64,000 bases of DNA, taken from assembly GCF_005930975.1 (NCBI RefSeq), contig NZ_VBSE01000040.1, positions 1-64,000 of the forward strand. The letters run 5' to 3'. The position numbers and the translations under genes were made by a program. Each line of letters begins with the position of its first letter. Position 1 is the first letter of the stretch. The notes beneath the pieces are model-generated. The model saw nothing but the letters and a program-made list of their open reading frames with translations. It ran no database searches and had not been told where the DNA came from. Shown piece by piece: positions 27,633 through 36,946 of the stretch. Source of the stretch: Apilactobacillus kunkeei (GTDB lineage Bacteria; Bacillota; Bacilli; Lactobacillales; Lactobacillaceae).

Positions 27633-28232
27633 TTGGATCTTACAAACAAAACAGTCGTTACCCTAGGTGACTCAGTCACCCGTGGATTCGACGGAACCGT
27701 AAACCTACGATACAACTATCCAAGATACTTAGACAAATACTATAATTGCCGCGTTTACAACAATGGGATTAACGGAGCTACCATCTATGAAACACTAGAA
27801 AAAGAAATTGAAAAAATTAAAGATAAAAAATACGATATTATAATCTTGATGATTGGAACTAATGACTACGGTCACCTGGACGTTCCCTTAGTTCGTATTA
27901 TATCAAAGCTAACTAAATTGATGCGCCAACTTATTAGCGACCATCACGAAGCAAAAATATACGCTGTGCTACCGTTATCTAGGTTTGACGAAGATAAAAA
28001 CGCAGCTGAGGTAATTAGATATTCCGACTACACATTCAATCAACTACTTGATGGTCTAACTCAAGTCTATTCAGCATTTCAGATACCATTTATTGATTGG
28101 CGTGAATATCACTCAGAGTTCATCACCGACTTTAATTATAAAGACATGTACCAAGATCAACACGTTCACCCTAATGCTTATACTTATCGTAAACTTGCCT
28201 TTTATATAGGTGATTTCATCAAAAATGATTAA
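27633..28232 (+). CDS. SGNH/GDSL-type hydrolase
   Basis: 200 residues from TTG at 27633, which is 9 bases after GGAG; a TTG three codons earlier abuts the ribosome site and is less likely. Block I reads TLGDSVTRG (Ser14), block III GTND (75-78), and the C-terminal DQHVHPNAY supplies the Asp-His pair. It lacks a signal peptide, so it is probably a cytoplasmic esterase or deacylase acting on a small or lipid substrate. The gene is alone and divergent from the nucleoside operon. Confidence 0.88.
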   Translation: MDLTNKTVVTLGDSVTRGFDGTVNLRYNYPRYLDKYYNCRVYNNGINGATIYETLEKEIEKIKDKKYDIIILMIGTNDYGHLDVPLVRIISKLTKLMRQLISDHHEAKIYAVLPLSRFDEDKNAAEVIRYSDYTFNQLLDGLTQVYSAFQIPFIDWREYHSEFITDFNYKDMYQDQHVHPNAYTYRKLAFYIGDFIKND

Positions 28233-28264
28233 GATTTTCTTAAATTAGCCAAAATAATTCGCCT

Positions 28265-28318
28265 AAAAAATCCTCTCGTGCTAGCTTGTTAAACGCAAAA
28301 CACACGAGAGGATTTTTT
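28265..28318. terminator. 16-bp hairpin: SGNH terminator that buries the comK-like ribosome site
   Basis: Perfect 16-bp arms at 28265-28280 and 28303-28318, 22-base loop, ending in a T run. The right arm contains GAGAGG (28306-28311), the only ribosome site for the ATG at 28320, eight bases downstream. The element is both a bidirectional terminator shape and a translational cover for the next gene. Confidence 0.85.
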
Positions 28319-28319
28319 T

Positions 28320-29042
28320 ATGAATGAAACAAATTTAAAAGATGAAGCGCTAAAAAATAATGATGGTACTACTTTTGTCGACATTGACAAGCTGCCGATT
28401 AGTCTGGTTAAACACCGTTTTAATTATAAACAAATCAACTGGCATGACCTTTTAATGTTGGTAGATATCGCTGATCGAAGTAAACGTTACGCAACCATGG
28501 TGATTGAAAATGGTTTTAACTTTTACTTACTAAAGTCATCAACCACGGCTCTAATTAATCGAAAATTACAAATGGAATGCTTGTTGCATAAGCATTTTAA
28601 TAGAAGCATCTGTGAGGAACTGCATATCAAAAATAAATTTCCAATTCTAACCACTGAGGCCTCTCTGATTCCGTTGCCTTCTAACCATCGTACTCGGTCT
28701 TATTCCTGGTTTAATGCTAACCTTTTAAGCTATTGCATCCCCTATTCTACTGATAAATTCTCTTACTTATACATGCATGGAAGAGAAACCCATATAAAAG
28801 TTAACGCAAGTGGATATTATCTACAAAACAAGTTCAAAGATCTAATGATGATTCAAAACTTCATTATCTACTATACCCAAAGAAGTCTTAACTGCATCAA
28901 TTTCGTCAAACAGAGTCGCTTTAATAACCCCAATTTATCCTGTAATAATTCGATATTATTCGACGACCAAATATACCACAACATATATTTAAAGACTGCT
29001 AAATACATGTATGAAGATTATTTAGCAAATAAAAAAGAGTAA
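28320..29042 (+). CDS. ComK-like competence transcription factor (probable)
   Basis: 240 residues. The central part resembles ComK: SSTTALINRKLQMECLLHKHF followed by KFPILTTEASLIPLPSNHRTRSYSWFN, which matches the KPPIMVDPSNQIFLFPTLSSTRPQCGW region of Bacillus ComK, and a later T-x-I-K-V-N-A-S block equivalent to the NGKTMELPISYNSF region. ComK switches on DNA-uptake genes by binding A/T boxes. This protein is ~50 residues longer than Bacillus ComK, with an N-terminal extension. Its start lies directly behind a strong hairpin. The call is by pattern from memory; it could be a distant relative only. Confidence 0.6.
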   Translation: MNETNLKDEALKNNDGTTFVDIDKLPISLVKHRFNYKQINWHDLLMLVDIADRSKRYATMVIENGFNFYLLKSSTTALINRKLQMECLLHKHFNRSICEELHIKNKFPILTTEASLIPLPSNHRTRSYSWFNANLLSYCIPYSTDKFSYLYMHGRETHIKVNASGYYLQNKFKDLMMIQNFIIYYTQRSLNCINFVKQSRFNNPNLSCNNSILFDDQIYHNIYLKTAKYMYEDYLANKKE

Positions 29043-29064
29043 CCACTATTGGTTACTCTTTTTG
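29031..29064. terminator. Bidirectional terminator between convergent genes
   Basis: AAAAAGAGTAACCA / TGGTTACTCTTTTT hairpin that includes both stop codons of the comK-like and GT-C-like genes. Confidence 0.85.
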
Positions 29065-30848
29065 TTTTTAAATCTTCTGACAATGACATATCCAACGACA
29101 CCAACCCAACTAAGTGTGGTAACTAGGAAAATTATATCCATTCCTAGTCCAGTACGATAAGATACTGTTAGCACATTCTTACCTGGTTTGGCCTTAACAG
29201 TCACTGCACCAACCTGACTAATGCGAGCTGGCTTAATTTTCTTACCGTTTAAGACTAACTTAGTGGCTGAGTATTTAACAACGGTCACTCTGAAACGTCT
29301 TGTCTTTGCGTGATGGTTGTACCATGTAACGGTCAATGATCCGTCTTTATTGACCTTTTTGGTATAACCACCCTTGATTTTAAAATTATGTTTAATCAAC
29401 TGACGATGGTTATTTAAGTATGGATGCACACTAGCATAATTATCCTCGTTAACTGCTTCAGTAGTTGGCAAGTAATCTGGAGTAGTCTTTAGGATATCGT
29501 TGATAAGATAGGACTTGTTAGGATTTTCTAAGTCATCTAAGTAAGTTCGATTGTATTTCTTATTATAGCTAAACGCATGGCTAACCGGAATTACAGAATC
29601 ATTATTTTGCTTCATTGCAATGGTCTGAGACACGCCCAGGTTAATCGCCTGGAAGTTTGCCTCCATGTTTAATGCAAAAACAAAGAATAGCATTGCATAA
29701 GTGAATACTCTGCTTGGGTAATGAAGTGGTTTTAACGTTAAGGCATGCTTATCGTTAGTCAAAATCATCCCTAGCAATAAGAAAAATAAGATAAACGGAA
29801 TCACTGAAAAACGTTTCGGAAATTGAACCAATGTAGTCAGTTTAGGAAATTCAACTTGCAAACGGGTCCACGGAACAATGTTAGTTGATAAAACCAAAAA
29901 AACAAATGCAACAGATCCCAATGTCCTTACAACATAATTTAACTTCTTCCATCTAGTAATTACGTAGTAAATCACATACAAGAAAATCAATAATTCCATT
30001 GGCTTAACAACACTTTGAATTGATTCACCGTGAAGTGAAACTGTGAATAATTGCATGCTAGTTTCTGGGAATGTGGGAATCAAGAAATTATGTTTAAAAA
30101 TTGAAAGCATTACTCCCCATACATTAAAGGTCAAAGCAAGGGTTAATACAATTGCAATTAAACCATCTTTAATCATCTTCCACTTTTCTTTGGTTAACAC
30201 CAAAGAAACAATAATGATTGGAAGTGATGCCCCAAAAGCAATCAAACTTGAAACCACATGTGTTTGAATCAATATTGCCATTCCAACGGATACACCTAGT
30301 ACCGGGATTCTTAGTCTTTGTAGCATCAAAGTAATCCCAATGAAGAATACTGGCATTACAGCGGCACCGACACCAGTGAATTGTTGGTTAATCACCCATA
30401 CAAATACAGATGATCCAATCATGTACAGCGCACCCATTAAAATGGAGTAATCACGACTAACTCCGTTAACCTTACATAACCAATACATTGAAAATGCAGC
30501 TACTAACATCACTATCAGTGAGATAACAATTTCAAAGACAATCCAATTGTAACTTAACAATAGGATAAAGCCAGCGATGTAAGCAACTACCGGTCCATAC
30601 AAAGCATTAACAATTCTTCCAGTTTGTAAGAAACCGTAGTTCATTTGGAAATAATTATAACTTCCATTTCTGATTTGCTCAGCTGTGTCATAAAAGCGAT
30701 TAAAGTGAAAAATCGTATCATAACTGAAAATTAACGTATTATTTAAAATCAAACCGCTAAGCGCCATCAGCCCCAACAAAACAAATACGAGAAGCGGGAA
30801 AAAGCGGCTTTCATGTAACTTTTTAGCCGCATTTCTCAGTTGTTCCAA
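29046..30848 (-). CDS. GT-C-like polytopic membrane protein, copy 1
   Basis: 600 residues. About 12-13 membrane helices fill residues 15-395 and one more lies at the C-terminus (570-592); the stretch between them is an extracellular, beta-rich domain. The first outer loop holds SYDTIFHFNRFYDTAEQ, with the acidic residue position used by GT-C glycosyltransferases, and PKRFSVIPF is conserved with the neighbour. Such proteins (YfhO/PMT-like) use lipid-linked sugars on the outside of the membrane. The start is TTG at 30848 behind GGAGGG. Donor and acceptor are unknown. Confidence 0.65.
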   Translation of the reverse strand: MEQLRNAAKKLHESRFFPLLVFVLLGLMALSGLILNNTLIFSYDTIFHFNRFYDTAEQIRNGSYNYFQMNYGFLQTGRIVNALYGPVVAYIAGFILLLSYNWIVFEIVISLIVMLVAAFSMYWLCKVNGVSRDYSILMGALYMIGSSVFVWVINQQFTGVGAAVMPVFFIGITLMLQRLRIPVLGVSVGMAILIQTHVVSSLIAFGASLPIIIVSLVLTKEKWKMIKDGLIAIVLTLALTFNVWGVMLSIFKHNFLIPTFPETSMQLFTVSLHGESIQSVVKPMELLIFLYVIYYVITRWKKLNYVVRTLGSVAFVFLVLSTNIVPWTRLQVEFPKLTTLVQFPKRFSVIPFILFFLLLGMILTNDKHALTLKPLHYPSRVFTYAMLFFVFALNMEANFQAINLGVSQTIAMKQNNDSVIPVSHAFSYNKKYNRTYLDDLENPNKSYLINDILKTTPDYLPTTEAVNEDNYASVHPYLNNHRQLIKHNFKIKGGYTKKVNKDGSLTVTWYNHHAKTRRFRVTVVKYSATKLVLNGKKIKPARISQVGAVTVKAKPGKNVLTVSYRTGLGMDIIFLVTTLSWVGVVGYVIVRRFKNKKSNQ

Positions 30849-30912
30849 AACTATCCCTCCAGTAATTGGAAATTATTCATTTCCTTGTAAAACGAACAAG
30901 GACTTATATAGC

Positions 30913-32682
30913 CTACTTGTTACGTCTAATTTTTGTTATTGCAAAAATACCGAACAAAATCCAACTAATCCATGTTAATACCATCATCAAACGAGTAGCA
31001 AATGAGGTTACATACTTAACGTTTACTCGGTTGTTACCCTTCTTTGCTGATACAATAACAGCACCTAGTTTAGTTGTCTTCACATTCTTAACAGTTCCAT
31101 TAACTGTTACTTGGGTTTGAGCATACTTAACCAGTGGAACTTGAATTTTCTGTGCCTTCTTAAGTTTGAACTTAATACTTAAAGAACCATCTTTTCTTAC
31201 AATGTGTTTGAAATGAACCTTCTTATCATGATTTTTTTCAATGTATTCCCTGTAATACAATTTGTATGGGTTAAATTTTTCGTATTCATCGTGTCCCTTA
31301 ATTTGTTTATAAGATGGAACATAGTCAGGAGTCGCCTTAATAATATCTTCTAATAAGTTAGAGAGTTTGTGGCTTTGAGTGTCCTTTTGAATTGTTCTAT
31401 GGTGCTTTCTCATGTAGTAATAAATAGAATTATCGTTCTTATTGTTTTTATGACGCTTAGTATTTAAGGCCACGTAGTTCACGCTGCGTTGGTGAATGGC
31501 ATAAAAATCCAATCCGGCACTACCAACGATTAACAATAAGATAGTTACTACCACGGCATAATTACTCTTATGAGTATTGTTTTTAATTTCATAAGTTAAA
31601 ATTCTACCAAAAGTTACCAATAGACATACAAACGCAATTACCAAGAAACGTTTTGGAAATTGGAGTGTATATGATAACTGCGGAATAATGTATTGAAGGA
31701 CGCCCCATGGAAAATGACTCCAAGAAATAACTAAGAAGAAAAATCCAGTTAATGCTGTTGTCTTAGTTAAGATATCAACCTGCTTGAACCTTCTAATAAC
31801 AAAGTATAATACAAAAATAAATAAAATAAACTCGGTCGGTTTCATTATGTTCACTAAAGATTGAACATTAAAGTTGTAACCGTAGGTACGAACCTGTGGA
31901 ACTGGATATACAGGTAGTAAGTGATTAGTAGCAGAAATATAGATTAAGTTATACCAAACGTTAATGGTTAAAGCCAGCGTAATCAATGCAGCGTAAATGG
32001 TATGTAATAGCATACGGACACGTTGCTTCTTATCAACCGCATTGATCATTCCAACAACAAAGAATGGAATAATTCCAATTGCAGTAATCATGGCACTCAT
32101 CAAGTGAGTTTGTACTAATAGACTCATTACAAAAGCAAATCCGATAAATGAAACGTCATTTTTTCTAACCATTTGGGTAGCATAAATCATGACGAATGGT
32201 ACAATCATTGCCCCTACACCGGTAAACTGTTGAGCAGTAACCCATTGCATTACCAATGATGAGTACATGTAAATGAATCCCATAAAGATTGCTGGGTACT
32301 TGTCAACGTTGTTAACACGGCATAACTTGTACATTCCAAGAGCTGAAACAATTAGCACAATTAGGTCGGTTATAATTTCGAACTTAAACCAGGTGCCAGC
32401 TAATAATAATATCAAACCACCAACATAGGCTGCAACTGGTCCATACAAAGTACTTAGCATTCTTCCAGTTCCTAAAAAGCCGTAGTTAGTTTGAAAATAA
32501 CTAATTTTGTGGGTTTTTAATTGCATTGCAGCATCATAGAAACGGTTGAAGTGAAACAGTGAATCTGACCCCAAAAATGTCTGTTTTTTAATTAGTGGAA
32601 TCGATACAACTATCAACGCTAGAACTAAAAATATAATAAATGGTATTAACCATTTTAAAAACTGTTTTATTTTTTCCATCAT
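30913..32682 (-). CDS. GT-C-like polytopic membrane protein, copy 2
   Basis: 589 residues, a paralogue of the downstream neighbour in the same orientation, 64 bases apart. Conserved blocks include GSDSLFHFNRFYDAAMQ, YFQTNYGFLGTGRMLSTLYGPVAAYVGG, VTAQQFTGVGAM and LQFPKRFLVIAF; the outer domain (about 430-560) is more divergent. Full-length, with 12-13 helices plus a C-terminal one. A tandem duplication with divergence of the outer domain suggests two related acceptors or an obligate heteromer. The start ATG lies behind GAGGAG. The nuclease gene upstream is only 12 bases away, so the three may be one operon. Confidence 0.65.
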   Translation of the reverse strand: MMEKIKQFLKWLIPFIIFLVLALIVVSIPLIKKQTFLGSDSLFHFNRFYDAAMQLKTHKISYFQTNYGFLGTGRMLSTLYGPVAAYVGGLILLLAGTWFKFEIITDLIVLIVSALGMYKLCRVNNVDKYPAIFMGFIYMYSSLVMQWVTAQQFTGVGAMIVPFVMIYATQMVRKNDVSFIGFAFVMSLLVQTHLMSAMITAIGIIPFFVVGMINAVDKKQRVRMLLHTIYAALITLALTINVWYNLIYISATNHLLPVYPVPQVRTYGYNFNVQSLVNIMKPTEFILFIFVLYFVIRRFKQVDILTKTTALTGFFFLVISWSHFPWGVLQYIIPQLSYTLQFPKRFLVIAFVCLLVTFGRILTYEIKNNTHKSNYAVVVTILLLIVGSAGLDFYAIHQRSVNYVALNTKRHKNNKNDNSIYYYMRKHHRTIQKDTQSHKLSNLLEDIIKATPDYVPSYKQIKGHDEYEKFNPYKLYYREYIEKNHDKKVHFKHIVRKDGSLSIKFKLKKAQKIQVPLVKYAQTQVTVNGTVKNVKTTKLGAVIVSAKKGNNRVNVKYVTSFATRLMMVLTWISWILFGIFAITKIRRNK

Positions 32683-32694
32683 TAATTCTCCTCA

Positions 32695-33561
32695 TTATTT
32701 AGCTACGCTAGTTCCATTGGCGTAGTTAAGCTTAAATCCTTCTTGAATATTCTTAATGTAAATATTAAATGATATTGCATTACTACCAACTGACTTAGCT
32801 CTCATAATCACACCAGATGCTAGAAGATTACTCTTCTTAAAAACTGGCTTGACTTGATATCTAACGTAATGGTGGTGATTGCTGCGTAAGTAGTACGCAA
32901 CCTTATTTTCAAACGTACTCATTGCAGGATCATTTAAGGAACGCGTACCCGTCATCAGATTACGCAAGTTATTGTTTTGACCAGTAAACTGATAGCCGAT
33001 TAGATGACTTCTATTATACAACCATGTGCCGCCATCCTTCTTGTTATGCCAACCCGTTGGATCAACATATAAAGGTTCTCTTTTCACCTTTGGCATCAAT
33101 GAATAGTTTAACATTGCATTCGCGGTGGTCGAACGGTTAAGCTTATCCAGACTTCCATATCTTGCCCAAGCACCATGTTTTAGTGACATTTCGGACTTAC
33201 TAAATGCCGGATTATTACCATGTATAATTACAATTTGATTATTAGCAATCTTAGTCTTACCACTATGAATGACTGCTTTTTTATGTATTTTTTTGGCCTT
33301 TCTGGCTGTTACCTTAGTAACGACAGTACGGTGGGTACTCTCGTCTTTAGCCAAAGTAAGGCCGCGTGATTGCGCCTGACCTAAGGTAACCCTATAAACT
33401 TGTCGTGCCCTCTTTAACCCCCGATCATTTCGATTATAGTAATATCGCTTACCAGTTCTCGTAATATATACGTAGGTTTGTGCATTTACTGCCTGTCCAG
33501 AAACTGAAAAACACATTAAAAGTACAGTTATCAATGACAAGAAAACTAAGAACTTTTTCAA
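32695..33561 (-). CDS. Secreted DNA/RNA non-specific endonuclease (EndA/NucA-like)
   Basis: 288 residues. A signal peptide (1-27, NA/QT) is followed by a ~90-residue basic region and then a beta-beta-alpha-metal nuclease domain: YNRSHLIGYQFTG (R184, S185, H186) and NNNLRNLMTGTRSLN, the standard DNA-entry nuclease pattern with H186 as general base and an Asn-rich metal segment. Homologues degrade one strand during transformation or digest extracellular DNA. The start is TTG at 33561 behind GGAG. It sits near the ComK-like and sigma-factor genes. Confidence 0.88.
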   Translation of the reverse strand: MKKFLVFLSLITVLLMCFSVSGQAVNAQTYVYITRTGKRYYYNRNDRGLKRARQVYRVTLGQAQSRGLTLAKDESTHRTVVTKVTARKAKKIHKKAVIHSGKTKIANNQIVIIHGNNPAFSKSEMSLKHGAWARYGSLDKLNRSTTANAMLNYSLMPKVKREPLYVDPTGWHNKKDGGTWLYNRSHLIGYQFTGQNNNLRNLMTGTRSLNDPAMSTFENKVAYYLRSNHHHYVRYQVKPVFKKSNLLASGVIMRAKSVGSNAISFNIYIKNIQEGFKLNYANGTSVAK

Positions 33562-33640
33562 ATTGTATCACTCCGTTTTAATCTTATACATTAATAATAA
33601 TACATATTAGTATAATATTCACTGAAAATTAAAGAAAAGT

Positions 33641-33675
33641 AAAAAAGCTCCCCATTTTGGGAAGCTCATTTTTTG
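33641..33675 (-). terminator. Terminator of the GWIYxG-repeat secreted protein gene
   Basis: AGCT-CCC / GGG-AGCT hairpin with one mismatch and A/T runs, immediately after the stop. Confidence 0.7.
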
Positions 33676-33679
33676 ATTC

Positions 33680-35044
33680 TTATTTGTAGTAAAGAGTAAC
33701 TGTTGGGTTATTTGCGTCAATTGCTGTGTTGTCAACACCTACAAATTGAAGTGAACCAGCACCAGTAGTTGATAGTTTAGATTGATCAATACTTAGTAAA
33801 TTACGATTAGTTAAGATTGACTTAACAGCATTAGCATTGATACTTTGACCATTTAACACTACTTTTTGGTTCAATAAGTCTTGACCAGCTTCATTTAGAG
33901 TAGTTACTAAATCGGATGAAGGGGTCAAAAGTGCCCCAGTATCTTTTTGTCTAATTGCAATTGTTAAACGAGTTGCCGGAACCGCATTTAAATTGATAAT
34001 AGCTGTTCCTCCGTTAACGATTGGTCCATCAGTATTGATGGCATTAGCATCAGTAGTGATTTGGTAATTATTTGGAATAAACTTAGCGATTGTGTCTGGA
34101 TTTACAACTGGTGTACCGTTTATTGATAAATCCGATAAGTTAACAATCTTTGTACTTACAAAATTACCATTGTACTTGAACACTAGATTGTAGGTACTTG
34201 GTTTTGGTGTTGAAGTGGTTGTGGTAGTTGGATTTTGCTTGTTATCAGTTGATGTTTTAGCTGGATCATTCTTAGTAGAAGTCTTCTTAGTATGTTTTTT
34301 AACGTTACGAGCAGAAGTACTACCGCTGTAAATCCAACCGTTAACATTTTTCTTCTTGGTGTCTTGAACATAGTAGTATAACCAACCACGAGTGTTGTAA
34401 ACGGCTGATTCAACAATAAAATCATCGTTGATGTATGAAGCCTTCTTGTGGCTAATAACACGAGCGTTAAAACGACTGAATTTCGGATAAGTCCATAGCC
34501 TATCTAAAATTTTAACGTTTACATCACTTGGATTAGGTCCATATTTTAAAGTTCTAGTTGCTGAAATTCCAGTGTTCTTAGTAATGTTACCTAGGTTGTA
34601 TTGAAAATCATTTTTACCAGCATAGATCCAACCACGGTATTTACCACCTAAAGTAACAACGTGAGCGTAGTATAGGCCTGTGTTAGTCTTTGCCATTCCA
34701 TATACATGGAAGACGTTTTCAGGTAACTTTGATTTAGCTAAACGGCGCATAGTTGCCTTATTGGCAACCACCTTAGCATTACCTAGTTTACCTGGTTTGT
34801 TCATGATACTAACTACCCCATTAGATTTAGCATATGCAGCATTTGCTGCAAAATGAACTTTGTAGTATGTGGCAGTTACTTTATTTTGTTTTTTAGTGTA
34901 CTTACCTTTTTTTACCTTTTTGACAACACGCTTAGTGGTAACGTGTTTCTTGGCATTAGCAGCGGTTGAGTTCAACGAAGCTAATGAACCTAATGCAAAA
35001 AGAGTTAGTCCAGCATAGACTGTCTTCTTTAAAAATGATTGCAT
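33680..35044 (-). CDS. Secreted protein with two GWIYxG-ending surface modules
   Basis: 454 residues from ATG at 35044 (GGAGGA 6 bases ahead; the frame opens 42 bases earlier without a ribosome site). A signal peptide (about 1-31) precedes a very basic segment, then two ~95-residue modules ending GWIYAGKN and GWIYSGST, similar in outline to GW/SH3-like wall-binding repeats of lactobacilli. A Thr/Lys/Asn/Pro linker leads to a beta-rich ~150-residue C-terminal domain. No LPxTG or membrane anchor is visible. Binding of wall polymers is inferred. Confidence 0.75.
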   Translation of the reverse strand: MQSFLKKTVYAGLTLFALGSLASLNSTAANAKKHVTTKRVVKKVKKGKYTKKQNKVTATYYKVHFAANAAYAKSNGVVSIMNKPGKLGNAKVVANKATMRRLAKSKLPENVFHVYGMAKTNTGLYYAHVVTLGGKYRGWIYAGKNDFQYNLGNITKNTGISATRTLKYGPNPSDVNVKILDRLWTYPKFSRFNARVISHKKASYINDDFIVESAVYNTRGWLYYYVQDTKKKNVNGWIYSGSTSARNVKKHTKKTSTKNDPAKTSTDNKQNPTTTTTSTPKPSTYNLVFKYNGNFVSTKIVNLSDLSINGTPVVNPDTIAKFIPNNYQITTDANAINTDGPIVNGGTAIINLNAVPATRLTIAIRQKDTGALLTPSSDLVTTLNEAGQDLLNQKVVLNGQSINANAVKSILTNRNLLSIDQSKLSTTGAGSLQFVGVDNTAIDANNPTVTLYYK

Positions 35045-35217
35045 TTTGATTCCTCCAATAATTTTATAATCTTGATTATAACACATTTTAATTTTTTAAC
35101 TATTTCATTAACAAATAGTTGTGTTTTATTAAATAATTTTAAAGAAAGTGCCATATTTTAGACATTTTATTCAAAAAATATTAAAGTAAGGTAAAAAGAT
35201 TAGCGGGGGTATTGCCA

Positions 35218-35475
35218 ATGACGGAAACGTTTAGTTCAAACAATCCAAGTTCTCACCTTTTGGCTCAACTTAGATTAAGAAACTATTTTGCTGCATATTT
35301 AAATCAAATTATCTCTAAGAGTTTCGGCGACGATGAAAAATATCCACTGTTTGAAGAACTTCTCAATAAACAAAATAATTTTGAAGTTGTTAACTACCTA
35401 CTAATCATAACCGACAAATATCGCAATAAAACAAATCTATTAAATGAATTAATTGATATCATGCAAGGAGAATGA
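35218..35475 (+). CDS. Small helical hypothetical protein (paralogue A)
   Basis: 85 residues, cytoplasmic and mostly helical. No recognised family. The start ATG at 35218 follows GCGGGGG. Residues LRLRNYFAAYLNQIISKSF, YPLFEELLNK and VVNYLLIITDKYRNK line up with the next gene's protein, so the two look like diverged tandem duplicates. The size and four-helix pattern are reminiscent of bacteriocin immunity proteins, but no bacteriocin gene is in sight and this is only a suggestion. Confidence 0.7.
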   Translation: MTETFSSNNPSSHLLAQLRLRNYFAAYLNQIISKSFGDDEKYPLFEELLNKQNNFEVVNYLLIITDKYRNKTNLLNELIDIMQGE

Positions 35476-35549
35476 AATCTTCTCCTTCGACATTCAAGAT
35501 ACGAACTCTTCTACATTTATTACTTATGTATTTGAAGGGAGGGATTTAA

Positions 35550-35855
35550 TTGCGTCAGTTATATAGAGGGCTTAAATTGGATACTGAATTTGAGCAAGCC
35601 AATCTACATCTCCGTCGCAAGCTACGTCAAAAAATCCAAAATGAGCTTATCGAATATGTCGGAGACAAACATTATTACCCCTGCAATAAAGCACTGGATA
35701 AAATCTATTGTGCCAATGATATGCACTACATGCTAGCAATCATTACTAGTTCACGTCCTCGACCGCTTGAATATATTATCAAATGTGTGAATAACATGGA
35801 TGCTCGTAGATACCATCGTTTGTCACAAGAAGCGTTTGGTTTTTGGTACCCATAA
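35550..35855 (+). CDS. Small helical hypothetical protein (paralogue B)
   Basis: 101 residues, TTG start at 35550 behind AGGGAGGG. It shares with the preceding protein a pattern of LR..I..E......D..YP...ALDK, then HYMLAIITSSRP and an NNM tail. It is more basic and has three cysteines within a histidine/tyrosine-rich middle. No recognised family. It lies 74 bases after paralogue A, and a terminator follows. Confidence 0.65.
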   Translation: MRQLYRGLKLDTEFEQANLHLRRKLRQKIQNELIEYVGDKHYYPCNKALDKIYCANDMHYMLAIITSSRPRPLEYIIKCVNNMDARRYHRLSQEAFGFWYP

Positions 35856-35857
35856 TA

Positions 35858-35892
35858 AAAAAGACGCTATCAATAATGATGGCGTCTTTCCT
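35858..35892 (+). terminator. Terminator after paralogue B
   Basis: AAAAGACGCTATCA / TGATGGCGTCTTTC hairpin with one G-T pair, then a T-rich run. Confidence 0.8.
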
Positions 35893-36014
35893 TATCTTTG
35901 AATTTATTTAGATAGTTTGCATAATTATTTTCAAATGATTGTTACATATTTTTACAAAAACATATATAATCTAAAACAATAAGTTTTTTATTGTAGACGA
36001 GAGGATTGATGTAC

Positions 36015-36908
36015 ATGATTTCTTTTTCATACCAAGCTTTTGTAACCGTTGTTAGTGAAGAAAGTTTTCACCATGCAGCTCAAAAGCTAGAAGTAACACC
36101 TTCTGCAATTTCTCATTCAATCGATAAACTAGAAAAGCAACTTGGTTTCTCACTACTTATCCGTGATAGATCAGGGGTTAAGTTAACCGAAGATGGTAAA
36201 GATGTTCTTCCAATCATTCAAGACATCTTAAATAACGAAGAACGACTTCAACAAGAAGCAAATAAAATTAAAGGACTAACTTCTGGAACAGTTAGATTAG
36301 GTGCTTTTAGTAGTGTCTGTATCAACTGGTTGCCAACAATTATACATAACTTTCATAGTCAATTTCCAAACGTCAAAGTTGAGCTGATTCAAAGTGATTT
36401 TAATGACATCACACTGCAGGCTCGACAAGGTAAAATCGATCTTGGCTTCACTTGTCAACCAATCAATGAAAGATTAGTAAAGGCCCTATTAGTAAAAGAC
36501 AAGATTTACTGCATCACCCCTAGGGACTTCGTTCCAGCCAATGGTAAGTCAATCACTAAAAAAGATGTTGAAAATCAACATTTTATCCTACAAAAATCCG
36601 ATTACGATGGTGATACCAAGGCTGTTCTAGACCAGTATAACGTTGCTCCTAACTCAATTCAATTCAGTATTGATGACCAATCAATCATCGCAATGGTTGA
36701 ATCAGGTCTGGGTATGGGAATTTTACCTAAACTAGCATTTCAAAGAATAAACGGTGATGTATCATTGTACCCATTTGATGATGATTTCTACCGTTCAATC
36801 TTCATGGTAATGAACTCTGTTCAAATGAAGACTCCAGCCGCTCAAAAAATGGTGTCATGTATTCGTGAATTTATCGAATCAAACTATCCAGATGGATACT
36901 TAAAATAA
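36015..36908 (+). CDS. LysR-family transcriptional regulator
   Basis: 298 residues from ATG at 36015 (another ATG at 36009 lies too close to GAGG). The N-terminal winged helix (SFHHAAQKLEVTPSAISHSIDKLEKQLG) is textbook LysR, followed by the two-lobed effector domain (TSGTVRLGAFSSVCINWLP, GKIDLGFTC, ESGLGMGILPKLAF). LysR proteins usually control a neighbouring gene, but here the next gene converges and the upstream pair is co-directional, so the target is unknown. The ligand cannot be read. Confidence 0.93.
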   Translation: MISFSYQAFVTVVSEESFHHAAQKLEVTPSAISHSIDKLEKQLGFSLLIRDRSGVKLTEDGKDVLPIIQDILNNEERLQQEANKIKGLTSGTVRLGAFSSVCINWLPTIIHNFHSQFPNVKVELIQSDFNDITLQARQGKIDLGFTCQPINERLVKALLVKDKIYCITPRDFVPANGKSITKKDVENQHFILQKSDYDGDTKAVLDQYNVAPNSIQFSIDDQSIIAMVESGLGMGILPKLAFQRINGDVSLYPFDDDFYRSIFMVMNSVQMKTPAAQKMVSCIREFIESNYPDGYLK

Positions 36909-36946
36909 AAAAGACGTGTTGCAATATGCAACACGTCTTTTTTTAC
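36905..36946. terminator. Bidirectional terminator between LysR and DUF2922 genes
   Basis: AAAAAAGACGTGTTGCA / TGCAACACGTCTTTTTT hairpin between convergent stops. Confidence 0.9.
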
